Assembly: GCA_009792885.1 (NCBI GenBank)
Contig: WMCF01000018.1
Location: 2,246,031-2,310,030 of the forward strand
Source of the DNA: Eremophila alpestris peregrina
Taxonomy: Eukaryota; Chordata; Aves; Passeriformes; Alaudidae
Length of the DNA stretch: 64,000 nucleotides
Direction of reading: 5' to 3'
Of the stretch, positions 48,191 to 59,725 are shown in pieces (positions within the stretch are counted from its first letter, which is position 1; every line of letters starts with the position of its first letter). The notes under the pieces were generated by a model, which ran no database searches, was not told the origin of the DNA, and saw only the letters and a program-made list of their open reading frames with translations. Made by a program: the position numbers and the translations under genes.

Positions 48191-51100
48191 GAGACAGCAA
48201 AACAGGTCAGACCTTACAAACCCATTCAAAACCTTAATTTCCCTCCTGCGTGTCCTTGGTCAGTGATTAGACTGAGCAGAGACTCCCAACAAGCTCAGGC
48301 TGCTGAATACTGACCTCTCTTAACTGCTGCCAAAGCTAACAGCCACAGCTATGTTCGCACCAGGTGGTCTCCTGTTAAGAAAATGTTCTTTCACTTTTCT
48401 TCTTCTTTTCTTAAAAAACCATTTTGTTGTATGATAGAGAAAACTTGCCCCAATGCATGCTATTTGCAGCAGACAAAAGGTGCTGCTTACATGGTTTTTC
48501 TGTGTTGTGTTTTCATACTGCTCTAAACTTTTTGACTGGGTTTGAACTCCTGCCAGCGTTTTAGCATAGCAACTTGCTTTCTTCATGACATTCAGCAAGT
48601 GGTTTTGCCTCCTCAAAGACTTGGGCTGCAACCCAGGGAGAATTTCACATTATGAAAGAATGAAAAGTTGGTTAGAGCAGGAGCAGCAAAAGCCACACAC
48701 CTCCTTCCCTCTGACCGCAGACTAACCCAGCGCTGTGTCTCTACGGTCTGGGTACGTGATATTATGACTGTGATCATATGGGTCCTAACTCTTCCAGCAG
48801 ACAGGGGAACATACCTTGTTTTATGGAGCAGAGGCTATTCACAGGGCTACTGTGTGCTTGCTGCTACCTGCATGGTTTTAATATACTCCTGCTTACATGT
48901 CTGATTTTGCATGCATTGCAGAGAAGAATAACACTGGTAAGAACCAGGCATCCTGAAAAAGTGGGAAGCCAGACAAGCACATCTTCGGCTGTAGCCACCC
49001 AGCCTACCTGCTCCTGGCTGCCCTCTTCCCAAATCATGGGAAATACATGAAAGGTAGGGAACATTTTCCCAGGGGAAGAGGGAGGTTTGGTCAGGCCATG
49101 ACCTAGATAAATTATCCTAGCAGCCTGGGGATGGTTTGCAGGGTGTAGGTTAAACAATTCTGATATGCACAAGCTCTGTGAGAGCCAAACCCCACTGAAA
49201 CCAACAGAAAGGTTTCCATTTGCTTTAGTGAGCACTGGATCAAACATTATAGCTAGGCAAAAGTGAAAATAAGAGACCTCTGTGTGTTGTTGGCACAGTG
49301 ACTGTACATACCATTGGAACAGAAACAACCACAAGATACCCCAAGGCTGCATGAGTGTTGCTGTCCAGTGATTGGCTTTTATTAGCTCCCTATCTCAGTG
49401 GAGCTACTCTACACCACTGGATAAACCTGGCCCTTCCTCTTTGCTCAGGAAGGTTTCAGTCTAGTTGCTTTTATCATTGTACACAGGGTGTTCACCATGC
49501 AGATTATACCAGGTAACAGGAGCAAAGTAACTTTAGGTAGTTGTGCCAGGATGGGGAACAAAAGAAAGCATTCTCATAACACTGATAGGCAGGACAAACT
49601 TGAAACCATTTTTCCTGAGCCAGAAATACAGATTGCTCTTCCAGTAGTTGGTTTCCTGTTGGCTAGACTCAGTGAGATACCATTTGCAGGAAGGAACAGA
49701 GTCCTTCAGTACAAGTTGTGCATATGATTCTTGATGCTGCATTGCTTTAGATTATTATTCTGTCCCTTCTTTTAATCATCAGCTAGGGACAAGTTAGTGG
49801 TGATTTTATAAACATCACTTGTTGGAAATGGTGCCTTAATGTATGGGGATTTTTTAATTTATTCCTTTTAAAAAATAAAGCCACTTGATGCTAAGCAGTG
49901 GGTTTTGTAAATTAATAAAACAAGCAATAAGAAATGGAACAGTAATAACAACAACAAAATACTCTTGAAAAAAGAGCAATGCTGTACATCAACAATAAAG
50001 ATGAAGAGAGACACCTTCTCCTTACAGATACTTCTGCGTGAGAAAACATCATCACAGCTGGGGAATTTGTCCTAGAAACATCATGCCTTACATATATGAA
50101 CACATTAGCCTAATCAAATCCCTAAAACCAGCACAACTTGGAATATTTACCTTGGAGGGATGAAGTCTACATTTGCAACAATGCGAGACATCTTTCACAA
50201 GAGTCATTTCAGTGCTCTGCCTCCTCCCTTTCTGTGCTTTCAAATACACAGCCAGGTCACAGATAGAGTGGAACTCATTTCAGGGTTATGCCTTGAGCCT
50301 TACTTTTCCAACCAAGCATTCACAGCTGTAGGCAGGCACATGAAAGTCTGAACTTTCAGTCTAGAACTTGAAAGACAACTTTCAAGTCCTGCTGTACACT
50401 GGGGACAGCAGGAAAGAGAGCCTAAGCTTCTACTTCCTTTGGTGTATCTATTTCCACCTAATTCCCAAGACTCTCTTACCCCCGCTTCTTTGTCTACACA
50501 AAAAGCTAACATTAACCTGGTTTAAATAAATACAATTAAAAGCCATCCATCCTAATAGTCTACTCCTTCTCTTACATTCACTGTGTAAGAGCAAAATTTC
50601 AATCTTCACACAAGGCCTATGAGGATAAATTTCAAGAAGGGCAGGACCTTCCATTTTGAATAGCAAGATAGCTTTAATTTTAAAAACAAGAAATCAATAC
50701 TTTATTTTCTATCATTGGAATTTTTTGCCAGTTGCAAAATCGATCCTTTTCTTATTTCTTATTGAAGCACTCACATTCCCAGTAGAATACTTTGTGACAC
50801 AGAATCTCCATTAAGATAGAGCTGGACCATGCTCCCAGGAAGCCAGCAACTTTTATTGTAATCATAGATTTTACATAGTAAATAGAAGGCTGAGTTTTAA
50901 CTCCTGGAATTCCTTTTGAAGGAGCAGTGGGCCTGTAGCTTGGGTTACCTTCAGGAACACTGCAAGTGTGGGCAGCTGTCTACAGAGAAAATTGGACCTA
51001 GGACAGGTAATTAAGATCTTCCCAGACCTTAACAGAAAGTCATGAAATGCCTCTTGGCAAAGTCTGACATAACAAAGACACAAGATTCTGCAGAGGGAAA

Positions 51101-51720
51101 GGGAAAGCCTGACCAGATTTACAGTGATCAGACCTGTGTAGTGATGAAAAAGAAAGGCAGAGAGCGAAATAAAACGTCAGGAATTTGGTTTGCACCAGAG
51201 CTTTTATTTGTTCTTATCTCTGCTGAAAGTGACTGCTCTATTTAGTTTTGAATAACTGCTCTGTAAGTGGGATTAAATTTTCTTCTCTCCCTTGGTTTAA
51301 TGTTGCAGCAGAGACAGTTTGTATTATACAGTGGCATAACACATGCCTTTTAGAAAAAACTCTGACAACATGAAATTCCCATAGGTGTTATGCTTACAAA
51401 AATTAGCATAATGATGTCAGAGAGAGACCTTTTCTCCTATGGAAACTGCATCTGTCAGGGTCTTACATATAGGTTGTTGCAAACTCCATAGAAATGAGAA
51501 ACTAAACTGACACAATAAAATTCTTCAGTGATTGAGCAAAAAACTTTGAAATGGAGAAATTAAATCTCTTCCACTAGTATAGTTATATTTTTACTATGTC
51601 ATTACACAATTAAAGAAAGAATCAGAAAATAGAGTTCAAAAGTATAGGTGGGTGCCATATTACTATGAGACACTTTAAGGCCTAATTCAAATCCTTCTGA
51701 AGCCAGTGTTATGTGTATCA
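48191..51720. other. Unannotated sequence
   Basis: No supported gene. The longest minus frame, at 48864-49352 (162 codons), has no recognisable domain and overlaps open frames on the other strand. It has no promoter or splice support. Confidence 0.45.
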
Positions 51721-51723
51721 GGT

Positions 51724-51774
51724 CTAATAGTAATAATAACAGTAATAATGGTTGTTCTTAATAATTAAGTCTGA
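51724..51774. repeat. TAA-rich low-complexity stretch
   Basis: Interrupted (TAA)n words such as AATAGTAATAATAACAGTAA. A decayed trinucleotide microsatellite. Confidence 0.65.
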
Positions 51775-53680
51775 TTATGAGGCACTTAGGGTAATGCTGC
51801 TATTTTCTTTCACCACCCATGTATTTGCTTATGTGGGAATAGATTCAACTGTGATGAACAACTATTGGTTGTGCATGTTCAGTTTTGATGACTGGAAAGT
51901 GCTAATTGATTCTCCTTGAGCTTTTTCCTTGAGGCTCTTTTGACCTCCATTTTGTTCAGAATTTTGGCTCACAGACTGAGTTTTATCATCATATATACCA
52001 GGTATTTGAACTAAAGGACTTTTCCCCCATTTATTGAAAAAAGACTCTGCAAGCTTTAAGGGATGGATTCAGCATGCGATCCAACTGGATTTTAGCTGTC
52101 CTTTTGCCAAAAGAAAGAAAGGTTCCCCCAGGGATGAAGAGCACCCATGCTGCTTGCCCCCCTTTGCACTGACTGAGATCTTACCAAGAGATCTACAGTA
52201 TGTTTAGAGGGTGAAGCTCTGGGTCCCAGTGAAGGCAGAACCATCCTGTTCTCAAACACAGCATCTGTGCACGCACAGAGCCCGTCAAGGATTGCAGGCA
52301 TTATGACAGGCTGATAAAAGACAGTCACTGTACTGAGGAGGAGTCACAAGCTAAACACAAGATCTAGAGGACAGAGAGGGCTGTCACCTGCCAAGAGCAA
52401 AGGACCAGGATAAAGGCTTTTTAAAAGGACTGATTATTTTTTTCCCTTCAGGCAAAGGACATTGCCACGTTCCCAGGAGACTGGCATGAGTCTCAGTGTG
52501 TATAATGAAAGTGGCCTCTGAAGGAAGAGGACTGGGAAGAGGAAGATTATTAGATCACTTGCAGATTGGTGTTATGAAGCTCTTTTAAGATGTTGAACCA
52601 CTATTATCCATATAGAGAGGCATTCTGGTCTGAAATGACTGTCAGCCCAGAGTAGCTGGGGAAGAGATAGGGACATTCTTCTGCAGTCAATGTACCAGAC
52701 ATACATCCCATTAATTCCCCAGTGTATTTCCCTGAGAAAAGTCAGAACATTTACAAGAAAGGCTTTCTCTGGCTCAAAATCTCATGGAAAATTTTGATCC
52801 CATGGCTTATTCACTGTGGGATTTCCCACAGTTCCTAGGGAAACCAAGAGGCAAGGCTCTAAGGGAGCAGGTTCTTTTGCTTTCATTTTTCCCACAGATC
52901 AGCCAGTTCTACATCTTCCTATGAGCTGCTGCTCATAGAAGGATGTGAGCTTGAGGGACTATGAAATAATTCTTTGTTTTGCAGATGAGACTTTTTTTTT
53001 AATTTCACTCCTGATGGGAAGGATGAAATTAAAGGTGAAAGAAAAAAACCTTTCCTCAACTGGACTTTTCTTGATGAGTTTCACGAGTACATAGGTCCTA
53101 CTACTGAGAAGGAAGGCCCTGAAAAAAGGTGCCTGGAAGCATGAAAGCCTTGGTCCAGGCACAAGTGCTGCAATGACATGAGTCTCCATTCCTATTCCTT
53201 TTATCCCTAGATCCATTAAAAACCTTTGACAAAGCAAGCCTCAATAAAGTAGCTTGATACCTTAATCCAAAGTATGTATATTATATTCATAAACAATTTC
53301 CATCATTCTCTCTTCTTCTCCCTTTTAAAACAGAATAATGCACCATTAAAATAGGATTTCTGCTTTCCTGTTGAGAACATTAGGAGCAAGAAAATAAATA
53401 GTTCTCTTCATTACCAAAGTCTCAGAGGAATGCAGAGAAGAAGGAGCAAACATAAAACCTATTTCCAAGGTGTTCTGCAGAAATGCATCAGCCTCTGATC
53501 TTCAGATACACATCAGTAAATTCAGACTTTGATCTACAAAGCACTTATGTACTTGCATGACTTGGAGCACATGAGTAGCCTCTTCACTTGAGATTAGCAT
53601 GTGGTTAGGAGCTTTTCTGGACTGTGGCTTTTCAAAGGAGAGTACAGCTTAGTTATATATTTTTAATGTGGGAAGAGAGA
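51775..53680. other. Unannotated sequence
   Basis: No gene or transposon recognised. Open frames are under 95 codons. Confidence 0.5.
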
Positions 53681-53872
53681 GGAAGGAAGGAAGGAAGGAA
53701 GGAAGGAAGGAAGGAAGGAAGGAAGGAAGGAAGGAAGGAAGGAAGGAAGGAAGGAAGGAAGGAAGGAAGGAAGGANGGAAGGAAGGAAGGAAGGAAGGAA
53801 GGAAGGAAGGAAGGAAGGAAGGAAGGAAGGAAGGAAGGAAGGAAGGAAGGAAGGAAGGAAGGAAGGAAGGAA
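53681..53872. repeat. (GGAA)48 microsatellite with one N
   Basis: An uninterrupted GGAA tetranucleotide array of about 48 units, pure except for an undetermined base at 53776. It is a long polypurine tract. Open frames through it (Gly-Arg-Lys-Glu or Leu-Pro-Ser-Phe periodic) are artefacts. The central N suggests the assembly could not resolve or phase the array, so the true length may differ. Confidence 0.98.
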
Positions 53873-55010
53873 GAATCTAGAAAACAACAAACCAAACTGA
53901 GTTTCCAGCAGATAAGACTGCTGATTTAGATAAAATAAAAATTAGGATGTGTAATACATTGTAAAACAATTCAGAGCCTCTTGGCTGTATATTTAAATCA
54001 CGACACTGAAACATCCAGGAAAATTAAACTTTTATGAGGGAAAAAGGATGCCCACTGAGTACTTGGAGCTTCAGGACTATGTGGGATCAGTTTTATTTAC
54101 ATGCCTTTCTTAGTTTGCCCTGCTTCCTTAGCCATTTTACCAGAAATCCTGTCTCTTATAGCCTTCAGATGAGATGATTATATGGCATGCAGATTCTCTG
54201 TTTTGGTCTAAACAATTTGAACTAATTTAAATTGAAGGTCTGAGCTTGCTCTTTTTAAAATTGAACAGGTTATGGAGCCTTAGCTCATATACTCAGCTTA
54301 TGGATAATGCCCAACTCATATGAGCAGATGAACTGGCACACTGAAGCAAAGATAGCCATGTGAAAACTGCTGCTAGATCAGGATGAAGAAGTTTCATGTC
54401 ATGCAGTTAATCAAGCAGGGCCAGGGGACATTCCCAGGCACTGGAGCTTGATTATTTATACTATGAAATTGTTAGGATGATGTCTGGCTTGTTTTTGGCA
54501 AAGGTACAAACACCCCATCTAACAGAATGCCAAGCAATTCCCAGGAACAGCATGGAGAAGGAATCCTTCTCCATAGGCAGTTTGCATTCAGCCACCCTGT
54601 TCTGGAGGGGAAGTTAATTCAATAGTACAAATTCAGGCTGTTCTGCATCAGTTTGCTTCAGTGCCAGCAAATGTTCCTGGGCATGCTTAATTTACTCATA
54701 GAGATGTAGCCATAGCTCCTATTCATGGACACAGTGCTGATTCAGTTGACTTCCCAGTCTATTAAAATTTAGATAGAGTTTGATTCATTGCAAGCAAGAT
54801 AAATATTTGGAAATGCAGTAGAGGTGAAACCAGCAGGAGCCTGGGAAAAAAGTCCAGCTGCAGGAGGATCTGCTTTGAGAATAAACAGTAATAAAAATAC
54901 ACTGGCTACAGATGCAAGTTCATCTAAGGAAACAAAATGAGAATGTGTTGAGCTGGCACAAGAAAACAATTATGTTGGTGAACCATAGAATTAATGAAGT
55001 CTGATTTGCA
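53873..55010. other. Unannotated sequence
   Basis: No gene or repeat recognised between the microsatellite and the CR1 element. Confidence 0.55.
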
Positions 55011-55014
55011 ATGA

Positions 55015-55965
55015 TTTGTGTTTCTCAGTTGGTTGACGTTGTGCAGCAGGAAAACTATGACATAGTTGCCATCACAGAAATATGGTGGGATGACTCACAC
55101 AGCTGAGTTCTGCAAGGACTGGCTATGAACACTTCAGGAGGGACAGACAAGGAAGGAGACATGGTGGGGCAGCCCTGGTATAAGTTAGGGACAGTTTTGA
55201 TTGCCTAGAACTAAATAATAGTGGCACTAGAGCTGAGTGTTTATGAATAAGAGTCATGGGGGAGGCCTATGGGGAATATCCTGGTGGGAACCTGTTACAG
55301 ACCGCCCAACCAGGATAAAGATGAAGATAAAATATTTTATAAGCAGCTGACAGAGGACTCACAATCACTGGCCTTTGGTCTCATGGGGGACTTCAGCTCA
55401 CCTCATCTCTGTTGGAATCACAATGCAGCAGAGAGGAAACAGTCTAGGAAGTTCCTGGAGTGTGTGGAAGATAACTTCCTGACACAGCTGGTGAGGGAGC
55501 CTTGGGAAGGCACCTGCTGGACCTGCTGTTTGTGAACAGAGGAGGACTGGTGGGTGATGTGGTGGTCAGAGCATGTCCCAGGCACAGGAGAAGTAAGGAG
55601 GGTGAGTAAGTAGAACTGCTGAGTGGACTTCCCTGGGACAGACTTTGGCCTGTTAAGGAGCCTGGTTCACAGAGTTCACAGAGTCTCTTGGGAGACAGTC
55701 CTGGAGGACAAAGACAAGCCAGCAGGGAAGAAAGCAGGCCTGGCTGAACAAAAAGCTTGACTGGAATCCAGGGGGGAAAAGGGGGAGTTCATGACCTTTG
55801 GAAGAAGAGTCAGGTCACTCAGGAGAACTACAATGGTGTCATGAGGTTATGCAGAGACAGAATTAGAAAGACCAAAATAAATCTAGAACTTTAATCTGTC
55901 TCCTGCCATAAAAGACAATAAAAATATTTCTATAAATTAATCAGCCACAAAAGAAGGGTTAAGGG
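55015..55965 (+). mobile_element. CR1 LINE ORF2 endonuclease and linker relic
   Basis: The best-preserved transposon in the window. The first part reads QQENYDIVAITEIWWDDSH, the CR1 endonuclease block with the catalytic Glu in T-E-x-W-W, ended by a TGA where Trp is expected. The frame 55269-55535 carries ILVGTCYRPPNQ, LMGDFSSP (the usual G-D-F-N metal/phosphate motif with Asn changed to Ser) and ERKQSRKFLECVEDNFLTQL. Next come sequences matching the linker before the reverse transcriptase (PAWLNK-like, then a CRD-x-IRK-like segment and K-D-N-K-like region). Several stops and frameshifts make it inactive. The reverse transcriptase is absent: the copy passes straight to the 3' end at about 55966. 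Confidence 0.92.
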
Positions 55966-56165
55966 CTAAGGTCAGTCTGGCATTGAAACAGGCTGCCCAG
56001 GGAATTGGTGGATTCACCATCCTTGGAGGTATTTAAGAAATTTGTAGGTGTGGCACTTCAGAAGATGGTTTAGTGATGGACTTTGCAGTGCTGGTTTAAC
56101 AGCTGCACTCAATGATCTAAGAGGTCTTTTACAACCTAAACAATGCCATATTTCCATGACTTTGG
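55966..56165 (+). mobile_element. CR1 LINE 3' end
   Basis: GAAACAGGCTGCCCAGGGAA, ACCATCCTTGGAGGTATTTA and GTAGGTGTGGCACTTCAGAA are followed by AATGATCTAAGAGGTCTTTT and ACAACCTAAACAATGCCATA, with a degraded tail near 56150-56165. The order is that of a plus-strand CR1 3' end. Same orientation and probably the same insertion as the ORF2 relic just upstream, joined by deletion of the reverse-transcriptase portion. Confidence 0.92.
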
Positions 56166-57340
56166 TTTTCTAAGAAGGTTTGCATAAAGGTCTCCTCTAT
56201 TTTTGTATGATCTCTCTTCTTCTTGGACTCTCTGAAGACTGCCCACATGTGCTTATATAATGCTCTTTTCCTTCTGTCAAGTTCCTTAGAAGATCTCTCT
56301 GTATGTGGTGACTTGTTTTATTAAAGCTTGTAAGAACTTGGTTATCTTTGAGACATCTACCTCTCTGTCAAAATCAGTCAACATCTTCAAAATTTGGAGG
56401 AGTACAAGCCTGAGAGCTGACTGTAGAATCCTTGCTTCCATGTGAAATGGGACTGCAGAACCTTGGTGCATTAAGACACAGCTCATGCTCTTAACATAGA
56501 AACAAAGGGACAGCATGGAAACTCAGGTGGGGAATATGTCAAAACCAGTGCATGGCAATTTGGTTAGCAGCATTCACTAATACATTAATTTTTTAAGTTT
56601 CAAATCACTGTTTCATTAATTTCTGATTCATTAACTCCTAGAAACAGCAGCCATACTGCTCAAAACATCTTTCCAAATATACTGCCAAGCCCTTGAAAAG
56701 ATTTATTTTCACCAACACTAGAAAAAAAAATATCTGGAAGAATAATAAAAAATGGATTAAAGAGAACAGAAATAATTTATCAACTGCAGACATACAGGAG
56801 TAGAGAAAAGATGACTACAAAAGACTCCTCAAACAAAAATCAAGGAAAGAAAGGGAATTAAGTACAACTCTTTTACACTAACTATACATCTGTGTGTGTT
56901 TGTCATTGTCACTGACAAGTTGCCTCTGTGCCTGCTGGTACGACAAGATTTTACACGATATAGAGGATAATGCAGACTGCTTCATTGGAAACGTGCAGGG
57001 CTTTTTTTCAGGTCAGATATCTAAAAGGGTTGGATTCTTCTCATCTACCCTGCATGAAACAGGAATAGCTCAGTCTAATTTAAGTATTTCAAAACCAGGA
57101 GAAATATGAAGAAAAGATATTACCTATTTACTTAAAAACTTTTGCTTCTGGGCAGGAAATAGGACAACAGACCTGAAAAATGTCCTTGGGACAGATGTAC
57201 ATTTGACTTCCCTGAGCTCCTCTTATACCACTCTGTATATGTTTTTCTAAAATCAGTTCTCTATTTCTCCCTTTCAGTTTTTATTGGCTCTGCTTTTCAT
57301 TTCCAAACACTAGGTTTCCAGTTTGTGCAGGAATGATGTG
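56166..57340. other. Unannotated sequence
   Basis: No gene or repeat recognised. Confidence 0.5.
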
Positions 57341-57344
57341 CCTG

Positions 57345-57485
57345 AGAGTACCTACGTCCATTATTGTTTTACATTAGAGAACTAAATTGCTTATCTGAGG
57401 TTACTCAGGGAAAGTTATTGGAAGAGCTTGAAGTCAAATTTGAGTTTGATGCTTTTGCCATTGGACTTTGTGGACTTTAATAGAA
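57345..57485 (-). repeat. MIR-like SINE relic, antisense
   Basis: The plus strand has, in order, TTGTTTTACATTAGAGAACT, AAATTGCTTATCTGAGGTTA, CTCAGGGAAAGTTATTGGAA and GAGCTTGAAGTCAAATTTGA. This parallels antisense MIR ('ttttacagatgaggaaact ... gacttgcccaaggtcaca ... gagctgggattcgaac'). It is old and diverged. Confidence 0.5.
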
Positions 57486-59650
57486 CTTCTCTCAGCTAAG
57501 GAGTTAAAATGCTTGTTCTTGACAAATAGTGGAGAGATGGGCAGACCTCAGACTCTTCCCTTTATAGACACATAGCCTCTGTAGTCTCAGCTTATTCTGC
57601 TTGAGGGCTGAATTATAATGTAATTAACATGGATATTTATGTTTATGTGTCTTTTTGATGAGACAAAGCACAAAATCATTCTCAACAACCTTCAGATGAA
57701 AGTGGGGGAACCTCTCTTCATTCCTCCAGACAAAGGCCTTGATTGCTATAATGCTCCTGGGCTTATATTCAGCCTGATTTAACATAACTGTGGGAATCAG
57801 CGGGAACAACCTCACTCTCCCGTGGGAAGGCATGCTTGGAGGCAGCAATGTATTGGTCCTGTGTGTACAAGACCACAGTATTTCCCAGCCTATGGAATAT
57901 GTATATCTCACATGGTGGAATAGATTTTGTCAAGCTTAACACGATGCAGGCTCTGTGGTTCCCTCAAATCCATTTATGTTTCTCATTTTACCTGCCTCCC
58001 CTCTCTGTACACCCACTGGTTTCTCTACAATATGATCCTCCCACTATGGACTACAGGGATAGAGGGCAAGAGAACCAAACTTCCTCCTAGTCCTTCTCCT
58101 CCAGCAGCATCCTGTGTCAGACTGCCAGTTTAACTCACTGAACTGCAGAGAACCATTCACTGTTTTCTCATGCCACTTTCAAGCTTGTTCCAGCTTATCT
58201 TGGGTCAAAAGGACACAAGAAGAACCATAGGGGAAGGCCATGGATACTGGGAGCCTGGAGGAGAAGAGTGAGACTGGCCCCTTGGTGGTAGCATGTTGGC
58301 AGGCAGAAGCAGCTGCTCAGGGGGTGGGGAGCCACTCTCTCAGGTCTCCTCAGCACGGAGAGTCAGTCTGGTGTCACCCGGAGTGCGACGAGATTAAATC
58401 GGTGATAGCAGCAGGAAGATGGAGAGGGGAAGGAGGGAAGTCTCACCAAGACAAAAATAAGGAAGATTAACTGGAAGGAAGAGGGAAGCCAAGGGGAAAC
58501 AGATTGAGAGTTGCAGGAGTTCAGTGCCAGCAGATGTTCAAAATCGGATGGGCTGAGGGAGCTCCATAGGGAAATGAGGGTTGGAAGGGAAATGCATAGG
58601 AGAACAGCAGGAGCCCAGAGGGAATTGCTGCCAGGTTAGAAAAGGGAGCAGGTTGTGCTGACAGGCTTCTCTTAAGCTGCTTTTTTCCCACTCTGTCAGT
58701 CTGATTTGTTTATTTTGCCCCAGAATTTTTCAAGTCATTCTATGGTAAGGTTTAAAGCAGAAAGAAGGGATAAGCTTCTAGCAGACCCATGTGTTTGACC
58801 CACAGTTCAGGATATCCGCAGCTAAAAGCTGTTGCATCTATCACTTTACAGGTATTTCATTATCTCTGAGTAGAAAGCCTGTATATAATTTGGAAAACAC
58901 CAGCAAGCCCTTAACCCCAGTAAAACAGTGGCAGAAAAACCAAACCAGACAGACCCCTCAGTAACCCCTGAGTGTGTAAGGCACAGTAAATGGCAGCTGC
59001 ATAGCAGCCTGCAGCCACTCTGTGCAACAATAAGGGAATTTAATTTGTTTCTGAAACCTCAAGTCTGGTGCAATGCATACTTATGGATTGTAAATGTACT
59101 TCCTTGCCTTTGTTTCACTGACAAACATGAAGACTGTGCAAGGTGGATGCTCTCTGATCATCCTTTATCAACATTGGAAGGACTGAAAACTAACTCAACT
59201 TGGAGTTTTTCCTTCTATCAGACTCCATCTGGTTTTGTGTGGTGTTATGTTTGAATGGCCCTTTCCCCATGCTCAAACCATGGATATCTAAGTGAAGGTA
59301 GCTATGGAACAAAAAGATGATACAGCAATTTTTTTCCTGTTTTCAAACCCAAATTTATAACCTTTATTATAAACTAAAACTCACCATCTAGAACTATTTA
59401 TCACCCCTTCAAGGAATCATTCATTATGTAGCTCAGTGATTACAACACTGTCATAACTTCAACTTCACCTTTAAACATTACTCCAGTTGAAAGGAAGGAG
59501 AGGAATGTCTTCTTTCATTCTTTTCTTTTTGCCTCATCTTTACTCTTGGGTCTTAAAATAAAAAAAATATTCCCATTCTGAGTACCTGGTGCAATTTTGA
59601 TTGTTATGATCTGAAAGAGCTGTAGGGGCAGGACTTCCCAGATTAGTTGT
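57486..59650. other. Unannotated sequence
   Basis: No supported gene. The 108-codon plus frame at 58928-59254 is the longest and gives no recognisable domain. Local sequence at 58250-58450 is slightly GC-richer with a few CpGs but has no exon-like structure. Confidence 0.5.
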
Positions 59651-59654
59651 TAAC

Positions 59655-59725
59655 TACATTTGACAGGCTGAGAAAACTGAGACAAGAGAGATAATTTTAA
59701 ATGATATGACAGCCAGTGGAAAGAA
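59655..59725 (-). repeat. MIR-like SINE relic, antisense
   Basis: ACATTTGACAGGCTGAGAAA, ACTGAGACAAGAGAGATAAT, TTTAAATGATATGACAGCCA and GTGG follow the antisense MIR order ('tttacagatgaggaaactgaggcacagagagattaaatgac ... cacagccagtgg'). A short but clear piece. Confidence 0.55.

Noticed and set aside
48864..49352. 162-codon minus-strand open frame, the longest not involving N or repeats.
   Set aside because: No recognisable domain, overlapping plus-strand frames of similar quality, and no promoter or splice support. A frame of this length is expected occasionally by chance in 64 kb.
53624..53929. Open frames rich in Gly-Arg-Lys-Glu or Pro-Ser-Phe-Leu.
   Set aside because: They are direct translations of the GGAA microsatellite in different frames and carry no protein signal.
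58928..59254. 108-codon plus-strand open frame.
   Set aside because: No recognisable protein similarity and no gene context.
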